Assembly (NCBI GenBank): GCA_030531005.1
Contig: JAUMTW010000004.1
Location: 62,001-126,000 of the forward strand
Reading direction: 5' to 3'
DNA length: 64,000 nt
From: Corynebacterium sp.
GTDB taxonomy: Bacteria > Actinomycetota > Actinomycetes > Mycobacteriales > Mycobacteriaceae
The notes beneath the pieces are model-generated. The model had not been told where the DNA came from, searched no databases, and saw nothing but the letters and a program-made list of their open reading frames with translations. Below, piece after piece: positions 55,288 to 63,552 of this stretch (its first letter is position 1; each line of letters starts with the position of its first letter). The translations under genes were made by a program, and so were the position numbers.

Positions 55288-56610
55288 CTACCACTCCTGA
55301 CCTACTCGACGCTTGCCTGTCACGTACTCAAAGATCAACGACTGACGCTGCTGCTTCAACAACTCCAACTGCTCTCGCTTCAACTCCAACGCCCGATCCA
55401 ACGCCTTACAACGCTCATCCAAATAAGCAGCAATCTGTTGTTGCTCTCCGATAGAAGGTAAAGCGATTGCACATTTTCCGGCCTTTTGAATATTCAAATT
55501 TTGCACGACCCCGCCACTGGCAGCATTGCGAAACTGAAATAAAATAGACTGAGTCTTCAGAGCGTAATAGAGAAAATTCTTATCTATCAAATTATTCGGC
55601 TCCAAAGCAAGCCAGCCATCATGAATACACACATCAATAGTACTAATATAGGCTTCACCAAAACTCATGGAATTTGTAAGTAGTAGAGCTCCCGACCGTA
55701 CCAGCCTAGTAGCAGAAAGACCGGCACGAATTATTTTCTCTTCGGTAGAATTGACAAATTTGCTGGATTTAGATGTATCTCCGATTTTGAGCCAGTTATA
55801 TCCATCTGAGCCAAATGTTAAGTAGTCGTTGATAGGTCGAGGAGACCCGCCTCGAGTAATTGAGGCTACGTATTTCAGAAACGTTATCGTCCATTTTCTA
55901 GGAATCATGCCTACATAGTCAATGCCACTGTCTTTCATGGGCACGCTCGAATCAAGCCCCTTAGTTACTGCCTCGTGAATCAGCGACTTCTTATACGCCT
56001 CCAAAGCCTTAATCTGCTGCTGAAGTCGACTAGTTGCGCGATCCATCTTTTTGATAAGCACATCTAGTTCATTCGCAATTGCTTCTTGAGTTTTTAGGCT
56101 GGAAGGTAAGAAAAAGAAAAAGTTGTAAAAATCTCCCTGATATAAGTGGGTTATTGTTGAATTTCCAGCATTTATGTCGTTAAACCATCCCCAAAAAACT
56201 TCTGACTGCAAAAGCCAGTACATAAAGCGTTTATTCCAAGAAATTTTTGGGCGGACAACCATGATGCCGCTGTTCAGTGAGGCCAATCCATCCAGCTCGG
56301 AACACATGGCAACTTTCCCTACGGTTCCATCTTTGGTTATCAAAAGGTCACCGTTATTAATTCGGACATCAGTAGCTTCTAGCCAACGTTTATGTTCAAT
56401 ATGAACGCATGAATCCCAGTTGATGTCACCGTTGCTGAAGTCTACGCCGGTGATGAGGTAGGGGCCCTCATCTTTGTACTCTTCTGAGGTAAGTCCTTGC
56501 CAGCCTATACGTCCAGCTAATGAAGCAATGTCTTTTAACCGCCATCGTTCCCACTTTTGTGGAACTGAGCCAATCTGCTCAATTCCAGTGTCCTTCATGC
56601 CTTCGTTCAT
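55288..56610 (-). CDS. hsdS: Type I restriction-modification specificity subunit S
   Basis: A 440-residue subunit with two target-recognition domains, each followed by a conserved helical spacer: QEAIANELDVLIKKMDRATS with QIKALEAYKKSLIHEAVTKG, and QQQIAAYLDERCKALDRALE with QLELLKQQRQSLIFEYVTGK. The recognition domains begin IGSVPQKWERWRLKDIA and VGMIPRKWTITFLKYVA. Each binds half of a split target; the sequence recognised cannot be read off. A/T content is higher than in hsdM and hsdR, normal for swapped specificity domains. 4-base overlap with hsdM (ATGA). Confidence 0.92.
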   Translation of the reverse strand: MNEGMKDTGIEQIGSVPQKWERWRLKDIASLAGRIGWQGLTSEEYKDEGPYLITGVDFSNGDINWDSCVHIEHKRWLEATDVRINNGDLLITKDGTVGKVAMCSELDGLASLNSGIMVVRPKISWNKRFMYWLLQSEVFWGWFNDINAGNSTITHLYQGDFYNFFFFLPSSLKTQEAIANELDVLIKKMDRATSRLQQQIKALEAYKKSLIHEAVTKGLDSSVPMKDSGIDYVGMIPRKWTITFLKYVASITRGGSPRPINDYLTFGSDGYNWLKIGDTSKSSKFVNSTEEKIIRAGLSATRLVRSGALLLTNSMSFGEAYISTIDVCIHDGWLALEPNNLIDKNFLYYALKTQSILFQFRNAASGGVVQNLNIQKAGKCAIALPSIGEQQQIAAYLDERCKALDRALELKREQLELLKQQRQSLIFEYVTGKRRVGQEW

Positions 56611-58694
56611 CGGAGTTCCCCTAGGACATCTGCGAGTTCTTCCTCTAACTGGAAGAAGCGGTCCAGGATGACCTGGGATGGTTCTGGTTGTTCGTATTCG
56701 TAGAAGTAGCGGGTGAAGGGGATTTCCGCGCCAGTTTTGGTGATTTTGTCGGTTTCTTCGTCCACCCAGTGGGCATCAGGAACGTATGGCAGGACTTCGC
56801 GTTCCATGTAGTCCTCTACGTCCTCGGAAAGTTTGACGATTTCAATGTCTTTGGTGGACGGGTCGAGTTCTAAGTCTCCGTTGCGCTTGTAACGCAAAGG
56901 CGCGGTCTTATCCATGACGGACAGTCGGTCAACCACCTTATCGATGATGGCCTTGGTCTGAGCTGGGGTCTGCTTATCGCGGTAGTCCGGCAGATCAGCC
57001 AGGAGCATTTTGATGTGCTTGGTGAACACGGTTGGATCTTGCCACACCTGTTCACTAATATTGGCGCGCAAAATATCGAGGATTTGCTGGAAGATTGGTT
57101 CTGCCCGGCGCAACATCTCCAGTTTTGCCTGCTGCTTCTTATCCAGGTCTACCGGATCAATCAATTCAAGTTCTTCCAGTTTGGCCAGGTCGTGCATAGT
57201 GTCAGAGAACTTGCCCTCAGCCAGGGATTCGATGCGCTCGTGACTAATCATGTAGTTGCGTTGCATAGGCTGGTAGATGCTGTACTCGTGATACATGAAC
57301 TCATCCGCATCAACTATCTTGCAGATCTCACTGTCCGTGAAGTCAGTGTAGGTTTCGATGATTTGGCTGATCTGCTCATCGGAGATGAAACGGCGTTTCT
57401 TACCCATAGAACGACGCATCGGCTCCCATAGGCCAGTGGCGTCAATGAGTTGCACTTTGCCCTTGCGGTCAGGGCGCTTGTTCATGGATAGCACCCAAAC
57501 GTAGATGGCAATGTCCGTGTTGTAGAACAATTGCCCGGGTAGACCCACGATAGCGTCGATGTAGTCATTTTCTAGTAGCCAGCGGCGTACTTGGGATTCG
57601 CCCGAGGAGGTGCCGCCGGAGAACAAGGGGCTGCCGTTTGAGATGACACAGGCTCGCCCATGTTTGGGATCGAGTTTGCGCACGATGTGTTGCATGAACA
57701 GCAACTGCATGTCCCCGCCAGAAGGTAGGCCCGCCGGGAAACGGCTAAGGGTGGCGGGGCGGGCGTGTTCTTTCTTTACGGCTGCTTCCACGCCGGTGGC
57801 GGCGTCTTTGCCGCTCCATGCTTGGCCAAATGGTGGGTTAACGAATTCTAGGCGCATGTACTCGCCTTCGAAGCAGTCCTCTTTCATTGTGTCTGCTTGG
57901 CGAATGTTGTTCGCACGCTGGCCCTTAATGAGCATGTCGGCCAGACAGATAGCGTGGGATTCTGGGTTCACTTCCTGACCATAGAGGTAGACCGTTGCCT
58001 CCGGGCACAACTGTTTGAGTTCCTCGCTTGCTACGGCGAGCATCCCGCCTGTTCCGCAGGCAACGTCTGCGACGTTGATGTTCTTGCCGGGCTCAAATAG
58101 GTCTTCACTGCCCTCTGCCAAGCCGAGGCGGACTAACAGTCGCACTACTTCGCGGGGAGTGTAGTGGTCGCCAGCCTCCGTGTTTTCTGAAAAGCGGCGG
58201 ATGATTTCCTCGAACATGTAGCCCATGGCCACGTTGTTCACCCGCTCGGGAGCCAAATCGAGTTCAGCAAATTTGCGCACCACGCCAGTCAGACGGGAGT
58301 GCTTGGCCATCTTGTCGATCTCAGCCGCGAAATCTAGGCCTTCATCTTTAGACAGGATTTTCTTGATATTCGGTGAGAAAGCATCAATGTAGGTCTTCAG
58401 ATTGCGCTGCAACTGTGCGGGCTGGGCTAAAAGTGTGGCCAGGGTGTAGCGGCTGGTGTTGTAAAAGGCGTAGCCGCTTTTGCGACGCAAAATCGCGTCA
58501 GGGGTTTCCGGATCCGCATCGTAAGCATCGCAGACCGCTTCCTTGGTTGCCTCAAGTGCGCACTCCAAGCGTCGGATGATCGTCATCGGGATGATGACGT
58601 CCTTGTACTTATCCGACTGGTAGGGGCCACGCAGCGTATTAGCGATGCTAAAGACGTGGTCTACCTGCTTCTTAACATCAACCTGAAGTGCCAT
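56607..58694 (-). CDS. hsdM: Type I restriction-modification methyltransferase subunit M
   Basis: A 695-residue adenine N6-methyltransferase, longer than the 500-odd residues of E. coli HsdM because of a C-terminal extension. The N-terminal bundle LRGPYQSDKYKDVIIPMTII precedes motif I DVACGTGG (210-217) and motif IV NPPF (286-289). GDHYTPREVVRLLVRL marks the family. The extension after about residue 470 is helical and charged. It forms M2S for protection and R2M2S for cleavage. It starts 21 bases after the stop of the broken ATPase gene. Confidence 0.94.
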   Translation of the reverse strand: MALQVDVKKQVDHVFSIANTLRGPYQSDKYKDVIIPMTIIRRLECALEATKEAVCDAYDADPETPDAILRRKSGYAFYNTSRYTLATLLAQPAQLQRNLKTYIDAFSPNIKKILSKDEGLDFAAEIDKMAKHSRLTGVVRKFAELDLAPERVNNVAMGYMFEEIIRRFSENTEAGDHYTPREVVRLLVRLGLAEGSEDLFEPGKNINVADVACGTGGMLAVASEELKQLCPEATVYLYGQEVNPESHAICLADMLIKGQRANNIRQADTMKEDCFEGEYMRLEFVNPPFGQAWSGKDAATGVEAAVKKEHARPATLSRFPAGLPSGGDMQLLFMQHIVRKLDPKHGRACVISNGSPLFSGGTSSGESQVRRWLLENDYIDAIVGLPGQLFYNTDIAIYVWVLSMNKRPDRKGKVQLIDATGLWEPMRRSMGKKRRFISDEQISQIIETYTDFTDSEICKIVDADEFMYHEYSIYQPMQRNYMISHERIESLAEGKFSDTMHDLAKLEELELIDPVDLDKKQQAKLEMLRRAEPIFQQILDILRANISEQVWQDPTVFTKHIKMLLADLPDYRDKQTPAQTKAIIDKVVDRLSVMDKTAPLRYKRNGDLELDPSTKDIEIVKLSEDVEDYMEREVLPYVPDAHWVDEETDKITKTGAEIPFTRYFYEYEQPEPSQVILDRFFQLEEELADVLGELR

Positions 58695-58715
58695 GCTTAT
58701 ATTTTATCTTGTTCC

Positions 58716-61022
58716 CTACTTATTTTCCTGCTGAGCGGTGGCCCGCTTGCTGGTGGTCATCATGTCGTAGTGCTGTTGCTGGTTCATGAGTGTGAACATG
58801 CGCTCGAAGACTGTACGAAGTTGGTCTACGTCGTGGGCGTCGGCGATGTAGTAGGCGTCGTCGTCTATGCCGCTGATGCCGTGGGTGATGTACGCCAGGA
58901 CAGCGGCGACAAGGTTGTATCCGCTTTGGTCTTCGTGACCGTCGTCGTGGTGTTTGATGAAGCGCTCACGGTTTTCTTTGAGGATACGGTTGGCGATGTT
59001 GCTGCCTTCGTATCCACATAGTTGCAGGAAGTAGTGTTCGAGGATGCGCCGCATGACGTTCATGAGTACGACTGCCGATGTGGATTCTTGGTATTCCTGC
59101 CACAGCGCCGCATAGCCGTGAACAACTGGACTGTAGTTTTCCAACTGGGAGGGCGCTGCCGCTTGGTGGCGGGTGCACTGCTTGACGGTAGAGACGTTGC
59201 CCTCTTTGCGAATCAGGTAGTAAGAGGCGTAACGGTAGTCACTGAGATGGTTGTAGCTTACTTCGCGGAAAAAGTAAGCGTTGTGGGTTAGAATAAAGAG
59301 CTGCTTAATGAAGTCACCCAGGTGGGTATGGTGACGGTATTCGCAAGTGTTATCACAGATACTAGCCAGCTCACGCACTAAGAACGCCACCACGTGCATG
59401 GTGGCTGAGTCCATACTGGAGACCGGATCGTCGATGACCACGATCTTGTCTTTATGACCCTCTTCGATGCTGTGGCTGCCGTGAACGAGGTAGTAAAAGT
59501 AGAGGAAGGCAATGAAGTTGCGTTCTCCTTCTGACAGGTGCATTGCGGTGGTTCCGTCAGCGCGCACCACCCGGTAGGTATCCTGCTCTCCAGGGTTGGA
59601 GGCAAGATGGAATCCTTGGAATCCACTGTCTCTGAGAAGGCGATTGATCTCCGTGATGACGCTTTGTGTGTTGACGACAGTTTTACGCGCTTCGCGCAGT
59701 TCTTGTTCTACGTTGTCACGTGTTGTGCGAGCTTCGCTCGCGAACTTATTTGCTTCAGTTTTCTCCCTGGTCAGGATTTGTTTTTTTGTTCAAGGTAGGT
59801 TTCAACTTCCTCGGCGAACATGTGCGCCAGGTGTTCCCAGACCATACGCGTACATTCTTCACGTTGGCGCGCTTGGTCAGCAACGTTGGCATTGTGATTG
59901 TCGATGATTTTGTTTGCCTCAGTAATCAGATTGTTGATCTGGTTGATTGTGGGAGCAAGATCAACAAGGTCGACTGAAGTACTCGGGGTCTGCAGTTTTT
60001 GTCAAGTAACTGAATGTTTCCCTCGACTTGGCTGCGCAGAAGTTCAGCGGCAGTGCCGTACTCTTTCAGGTCCACATCGGGGTGAACTTCCGGCAGCCCG
60101 GAAGGAGGTAGCGCTGCCAACCAAATTTGACGTGCCACACTCTTATAGTCCTCAACGAAAGTCTGAGCGTAGCCAGGTTTGTTTCGTAGGCATCATCAAA
60201 GCATGAGGCGAGCAGATCTTCGAAGTCTGCGGGTAGGGGCTGCTGACAGTACGGGCACGGATCACCATCGTGGTGAGTGAAGGTGGTGTGGCTTTGACGG
60301 ACCCAGTCAGTAGCATTGAGTTTTTGTACGAACTGAGCAGAAGGGGTTTGTGCGGTGCTTACGATTGCTTGAGTGACGATATCGCTGCTAGGTAGTTCAT
60401 GGGTGATGGGCGTCAGGCGCTTATAGGTCTTTGCCTGGTCGTTGAAGGCTGCCACGTATAGTTTGGCGAGCTCATCTGGATCATGCACAGTGGCTTCGCT
60501 CTGATCAAGAATGTGCGCTGCGAAAAGGGCCTTTGTCTTATGGCTTTTTATGGTCACGGGAAATTGATTGCGCACATCGTTGGCTAGTGTCCAGCAGTGC
60601 TCACGGAAGCGATCTTCAATCTCGGTTAGTTGGGTCTGTTTTCCATCTGCTACCTCCTGGTGTTGAGTAACGGTATCCTTGGCCTGCTTGAGGTCACCCT
60701 CAAGACGCTTGATATTGCTTTGCGCCTCAATGTTTTCCTTGCCCAAGGTGAAGACGCCGTTCACACCCTCGCAGGTACTGCAGTTGTCGGTGATGAACTC
60801 CTGGTTGAATACCAGCACGCAATATGAGTCTGGATCAATGCCGGAACACCATTGCAAGGATTGCCCACGATGGATGACACGTCCGATCGTGGATTAGCCT
60901 GCACCGTACTTACCGAAAAAGAAATTCAATGCGGTAGGAGTGATGGTCTCCGATTGAAAGGTTGCCTGGTTAATAGTGATGTTCTCAATGGCGCCTCGAA
61001 TCTTCGTATTCGGGTCAGTCAT
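58716..61022 (-). pseudogene. Zinc-hook AAA ATPase resembling RloC/PrrC anticodon nucleases, inactivated
   Basis: Four frame pieces give about 769 residues. From the ATG at 61022 the P-loop reads FFGKYGAG-stop-STIGR: codon 43 at 60896-60894 is TAA where the Walker A lysine (AAA) belongs. A coiled-coil region holds a CPYC zinc hook (GDPCPYCQQPLP). The C-terminal part has the ABC signature LSEGERNFIAFLYFY, Walker B IVVIDDPVSSMDS and a tail with RRILEHYF. Frame is lost at A tracts at 60182-60184, 59996-60000 and 59781-59787 (plus view); adding one A each restores it. AAA_13 domain, zinc hook and hsd linkage point to RloC; the tRNase triad is only tentatively visible. Confidence 0.8.
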
Positions 61023-61224
61023 TGCTTGGCTCCTGACCTAGTCGTCCTTCGCGCATCCACTGATCGATCTCAGAGATCTTGAACTTGTACATCTTGCCTG
61101 CTCGGTAAGCAGGCAGTTTGCCATCTTTAATCCAGTTACGCACTGTGTCCTTGCTCAGGCTCAAGTACTCAGCGACGTCCTCGAAGTTGACCCAGCCTTC
61201 AACAGAAAGATTCGTGTCATTCAT
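61015..61224 (-). CDS. Excisionase-type helix-turn-helix DNA-binding protein
   Basis: A 69-residue MerR-like/excisionase-fold protein: WVNFEDVAEYLSLSKDTVRN, WIKDGKLPAYRAGKMYKFK and ISEIDQWM are the typical winged-helix segments. Its start overlaps the stop of the upstream gene by four bases (ATGA), and its stop overlaps the start of the ATPase gene by eight. It could regulate the operon or act as a DNA-targeting adaptor. Phage excisionases have the same fold, so a recombination role is the alternative. Confidence 0.8.
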   Translation of the reverse strand: MNDTNLSVEGWVNFEDVAEYLSLSKDTVRNWIKDGKLPAYRAGKMYKFKISEIDQWMREGRLGQEPSND

Positions 61225-61877
61225 ATTGCACTTCCTGGAGTCAAAACCGGTAGTACGATGCCAGATCTGCGTAACTCATTAACGAGATCAACATTCTTCA
61301 CTGCCCAGTGAGTTCGATTGAGTTCATTGAAATCCTTGCTGCCAGCCAGGTCTAGGAAATCAAGCATCTCGTTCAGATGCTGCTGCGGTATCCGGTAGAG
61401 AGAAAGAAAATCAATTTTGATACACCGCATCAGGATGCGAATACTAGTCACAACGCCATATGCTGCACATTGCTCAGATGACGCACTGCCGTAGTGGCCT
61501 TTTTCTTCCATAAACAGGGCAGGGAAAGTTTTCAACTCAGCGATAGCCTCCGGATCTAACGGAGACAGGCGTTCTTTGAGGGATGTGCTCATCGATTCAG
61601 TGAGAGCGCGCTCTGCTGGTATCGACAGAGTTTGGTTCTCCAAGTTGATGTCTCCGGTGACGAATAGTTGGTAGTAGTCACGACTTGAACCAGCGCCGGG
61701 CGTAAGCGGAACGATAGTCTGTTGTCCCTGAACCTGAACAATGAGCTTCGAAACATTCACCGTGTTGGCTTGAGCAATTTGAACATTGTTGTCACCATGC
61801 TGAGCCATCGTTGGTACAACCGGTGGAACTGCTGTAAGTGATGAAGTCGCCTTCGACACAACCTGGGTGTTGCTCAT
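61221..61877 (-). CDS. Unknown island protein with an N-terminal GDNNxQ motif
   Basis: A 218-residue protein. Residues 24-45 hold AQHGDNNVQIAQANTVNVS, a Gly/Asn/Gln motif like that ending the preceding gene. A folded-looking domain follows: LKTFPALFMEEKGHYG, CAAYGVVTSIRILMRCIKIDF, RIPQQHLNEMLDFLDLAG and ELNRTHWAVKNVDLVNELRR. I recall similar LKxFPA...ELNRTHWAIK proteins on mobile elements and near defence genes in many phyla, but no assigned function. It starts one base into the previous stop (TGATG) and overlaps the HTH gene by four. Confidence 0.7.
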   Translation of the reverse strand: MSNTQVVSKATSSLTAVPPVVPTMAQHGDNNVQIAQANTVNVSKLIVQVQGQQTIVPLTPGAGSSRDYYQLFVTGDINLENQTLSIPAERALTESMSTSLKERLSPLDPEAIAELKTFPALFMEEKGHYGSASSEQCAAYGVVTSIRILMRCIKIDFLSLYRIPQQHLNEMLDFLDLAGSKDFNELNRTHWAVKNVDLVNELRRSGIVLPVLTPGSAI

Positions 61878-62802
61878 CAGAGGTTCCTACCGATGTTGAT
61901 AGTGCCCACTGATCCGAACTGTAGGTTGTTGCTGCCAAACTGTTGAAAAATCATGTCGGGCACCTGTGCGGTTTGCTCTGAACATTCTTCTTCACCGACA
62001 ATTTCTGCCTCGATTGCTCCCTCATCAATGGCATCTGCATCATCAATTTCGACCTCATCTTTTAACTGCGTGTTATCACAGGACAACCCCTCGTCTGAAG
62101 TTTCAGGAGTGGCTAATTCTGCGTAACGTTCACATGACGCCTCTGGAAATTCCACACCGAAGGCGGCTTGGTCAAAATTGCGCTGGGCATGGGGTTCCGC
62201 TTCCTTATGCCAGCATTCAAAGGTTGCACGCCCATCGACATTCTTGGTCCCCCGGAGGCGTAGCACCATGACCTAAGTAAAAGACCTTCAAGACAGATAC
62301 GTTTGGAGTTCAGAAGCTCAGCCTTAGTCAGCGGCTCAGCAAGCCTGGTATAGCAAACGACTGCAGAATCTGGGATGGTCTGATCGCGCGAAACCAGCGT
62401 TAGCAGGTAGCGAACGAGCATCGTCCCATGCCTATCGAAATCAAGAAATTTGTCAACAAACTCCTTAGCGCGCCGTAATTCTTGATCAGGAAGGCTGGCA
62501 GTCAAGTTGTGGCAGTCTTGAGCGAACTGGGTTGTCCCGAACTCAATGTAACTTGCCGACGATCCATCGTTTTTACAGTGCTTGAAAGTGCTGGTGCTCT
62601 GTTTGAACGTGCTGCCCTTCATATCGTTGCTGAAACTGGGAAGCACAATCCGGTGCAATCCGACAAGCACCTCTGTTGCATTAAGACCGTCGGACTTTCC
62701 ACTTAGAGTTGACCGTTTGCTCTGACGGGGTTTGAGCGCCTCTAGAACGAGCATGAAAAAGGTACCCCCAGTTAGGCGATCATGCTGCTCAACCCCACTC
62801 AT
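61877..62802 (-). pseudogene. Frameshifted unknown first gene of the hsd operon, ending in a GSNNxQ motif
   Basis: Two frames join into about 308 residues. The ATG at 62802 follows a perfect AGGAGG by four bases. Frame one begins MSGVEQHDRLTGGTFFMLVL and runs through RRAKEFVDKFLDFDRHGTML to CLEGLLLR near 62275. Frame two resumes as VMVLRLRGTKNVDGRATFEC at 62275-62269 and ends IFQQFGSNNLQFGSVGTINI at 61877. One inserted base near 62275 would join them. A separate start at 62269 is possible, making it two genes, but the abrupt continuity favours one broken gene. The acidic linker before the tail motif is probably disordered. Family unknown. Confidence 0.6.
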
Positions 62803-63079
62803 CGTACCTCCTGACAAAACTACAAACTCTATAACCTTGTAAACAGGGCATTGGACTGGACGTAGCACCTTGCGAACTTCACGGTTGTAAGTGAAGGCAG
62901 GACATATGCCATCGTCACTGATTGTGTCCCTACAGTCTAGCTGGTTCCCATCAATTCCTACGAAACCTGTTTAAGGCCGAGAGGGCCGATTACTGGCACG
63001 ACACCTCGAAAAGCCTTCGCACAGGCCCTGATCAAGCCTGTTGTCCACCAAACTGTTTTGGGAGACGCGTTCGAGGTAG

Positions 63080-63343
63080 TTAGGGCAGGAACCCCATCGG
63101 GTCCTGTCCTTTTCTGTACCCGAGCATCGCGTTCTTGACCTTGTTGGGGAAGAACGGTGGGCTGCGTTAAAGACTAAGACGTCCCGGCGGGAGATTCCCT
63201 TGCCGGTGGCTACGTTGCAGCGGCTGAGGGAGCATCGTTTGCGGCACAGGTTGTCTGAGGGTAAGCCGATGTTCGTGACCTCGACGGGCAGGATCTGGCA
63301 GGCCCCTCATGTCAGTACCGCGATGCGGGCGTTTGGGTTCTGA
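63080..63343 (+). pseudogene. Remnant of a tyrosine recombinase (phage-type integrase)
   Basis: An 87-codon open stretch without a start codon. ERWAALKTKTSRREIPLPVA followed by TLQRLREHRLRHRLSEGKPM and STGRIWQAPHVSTAMRAFGF matches the part of integrases just before the catalytic H-x-x-R box (the K-T-x-x-S-R-R-x-(I/V)-P-L-P strand turn). The catalytic C-terminal end is missing. It lies between the defence operon and fhs. Confidence 0.65.
63082..63113 (+). terminator. Terminator-like hairpin at the fhs side of the island
   Basis: AGGGCAGGAACCC (63082-63094) against GGGTCCTGTCCT (63099-63110), one bulge, 4-base loop, then TTT. It overlaps the start of the integrase remnant. Confidence 0.5.
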
Positions 63344-63552
63344 GGGGGCTGCGGCTAGCGGGGTTGAGTGATGCCGAAGGTGGGCATTTTAGAGCAATAA
63401 ACTGGGGTTTTGCGACTCTTGGGGTATGGCGCTCTGGGCGCTGTTTCGGGTAGTTTTATTCATCCCTAGGTTGATTAAGCACCGTGCCGTTATCAGCAAC
63501 AGCAAGTAAGTCCAGTAATGACTACCAGCTATGCTGTCTGGAGCTGTACTTT

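Larger units (their letters stand above)
62803..63552. other. Island edge: operon promoter region and integrase debris
   Basis: About 750 bases between the first gene of the defence operon and fhs. The first 150 bases should carry the operon promoter. The rest holds the integrase remnant and the hairpin listed separately. No tRNA gene or clear attachment repeat is seen. Confidence 0.45.
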
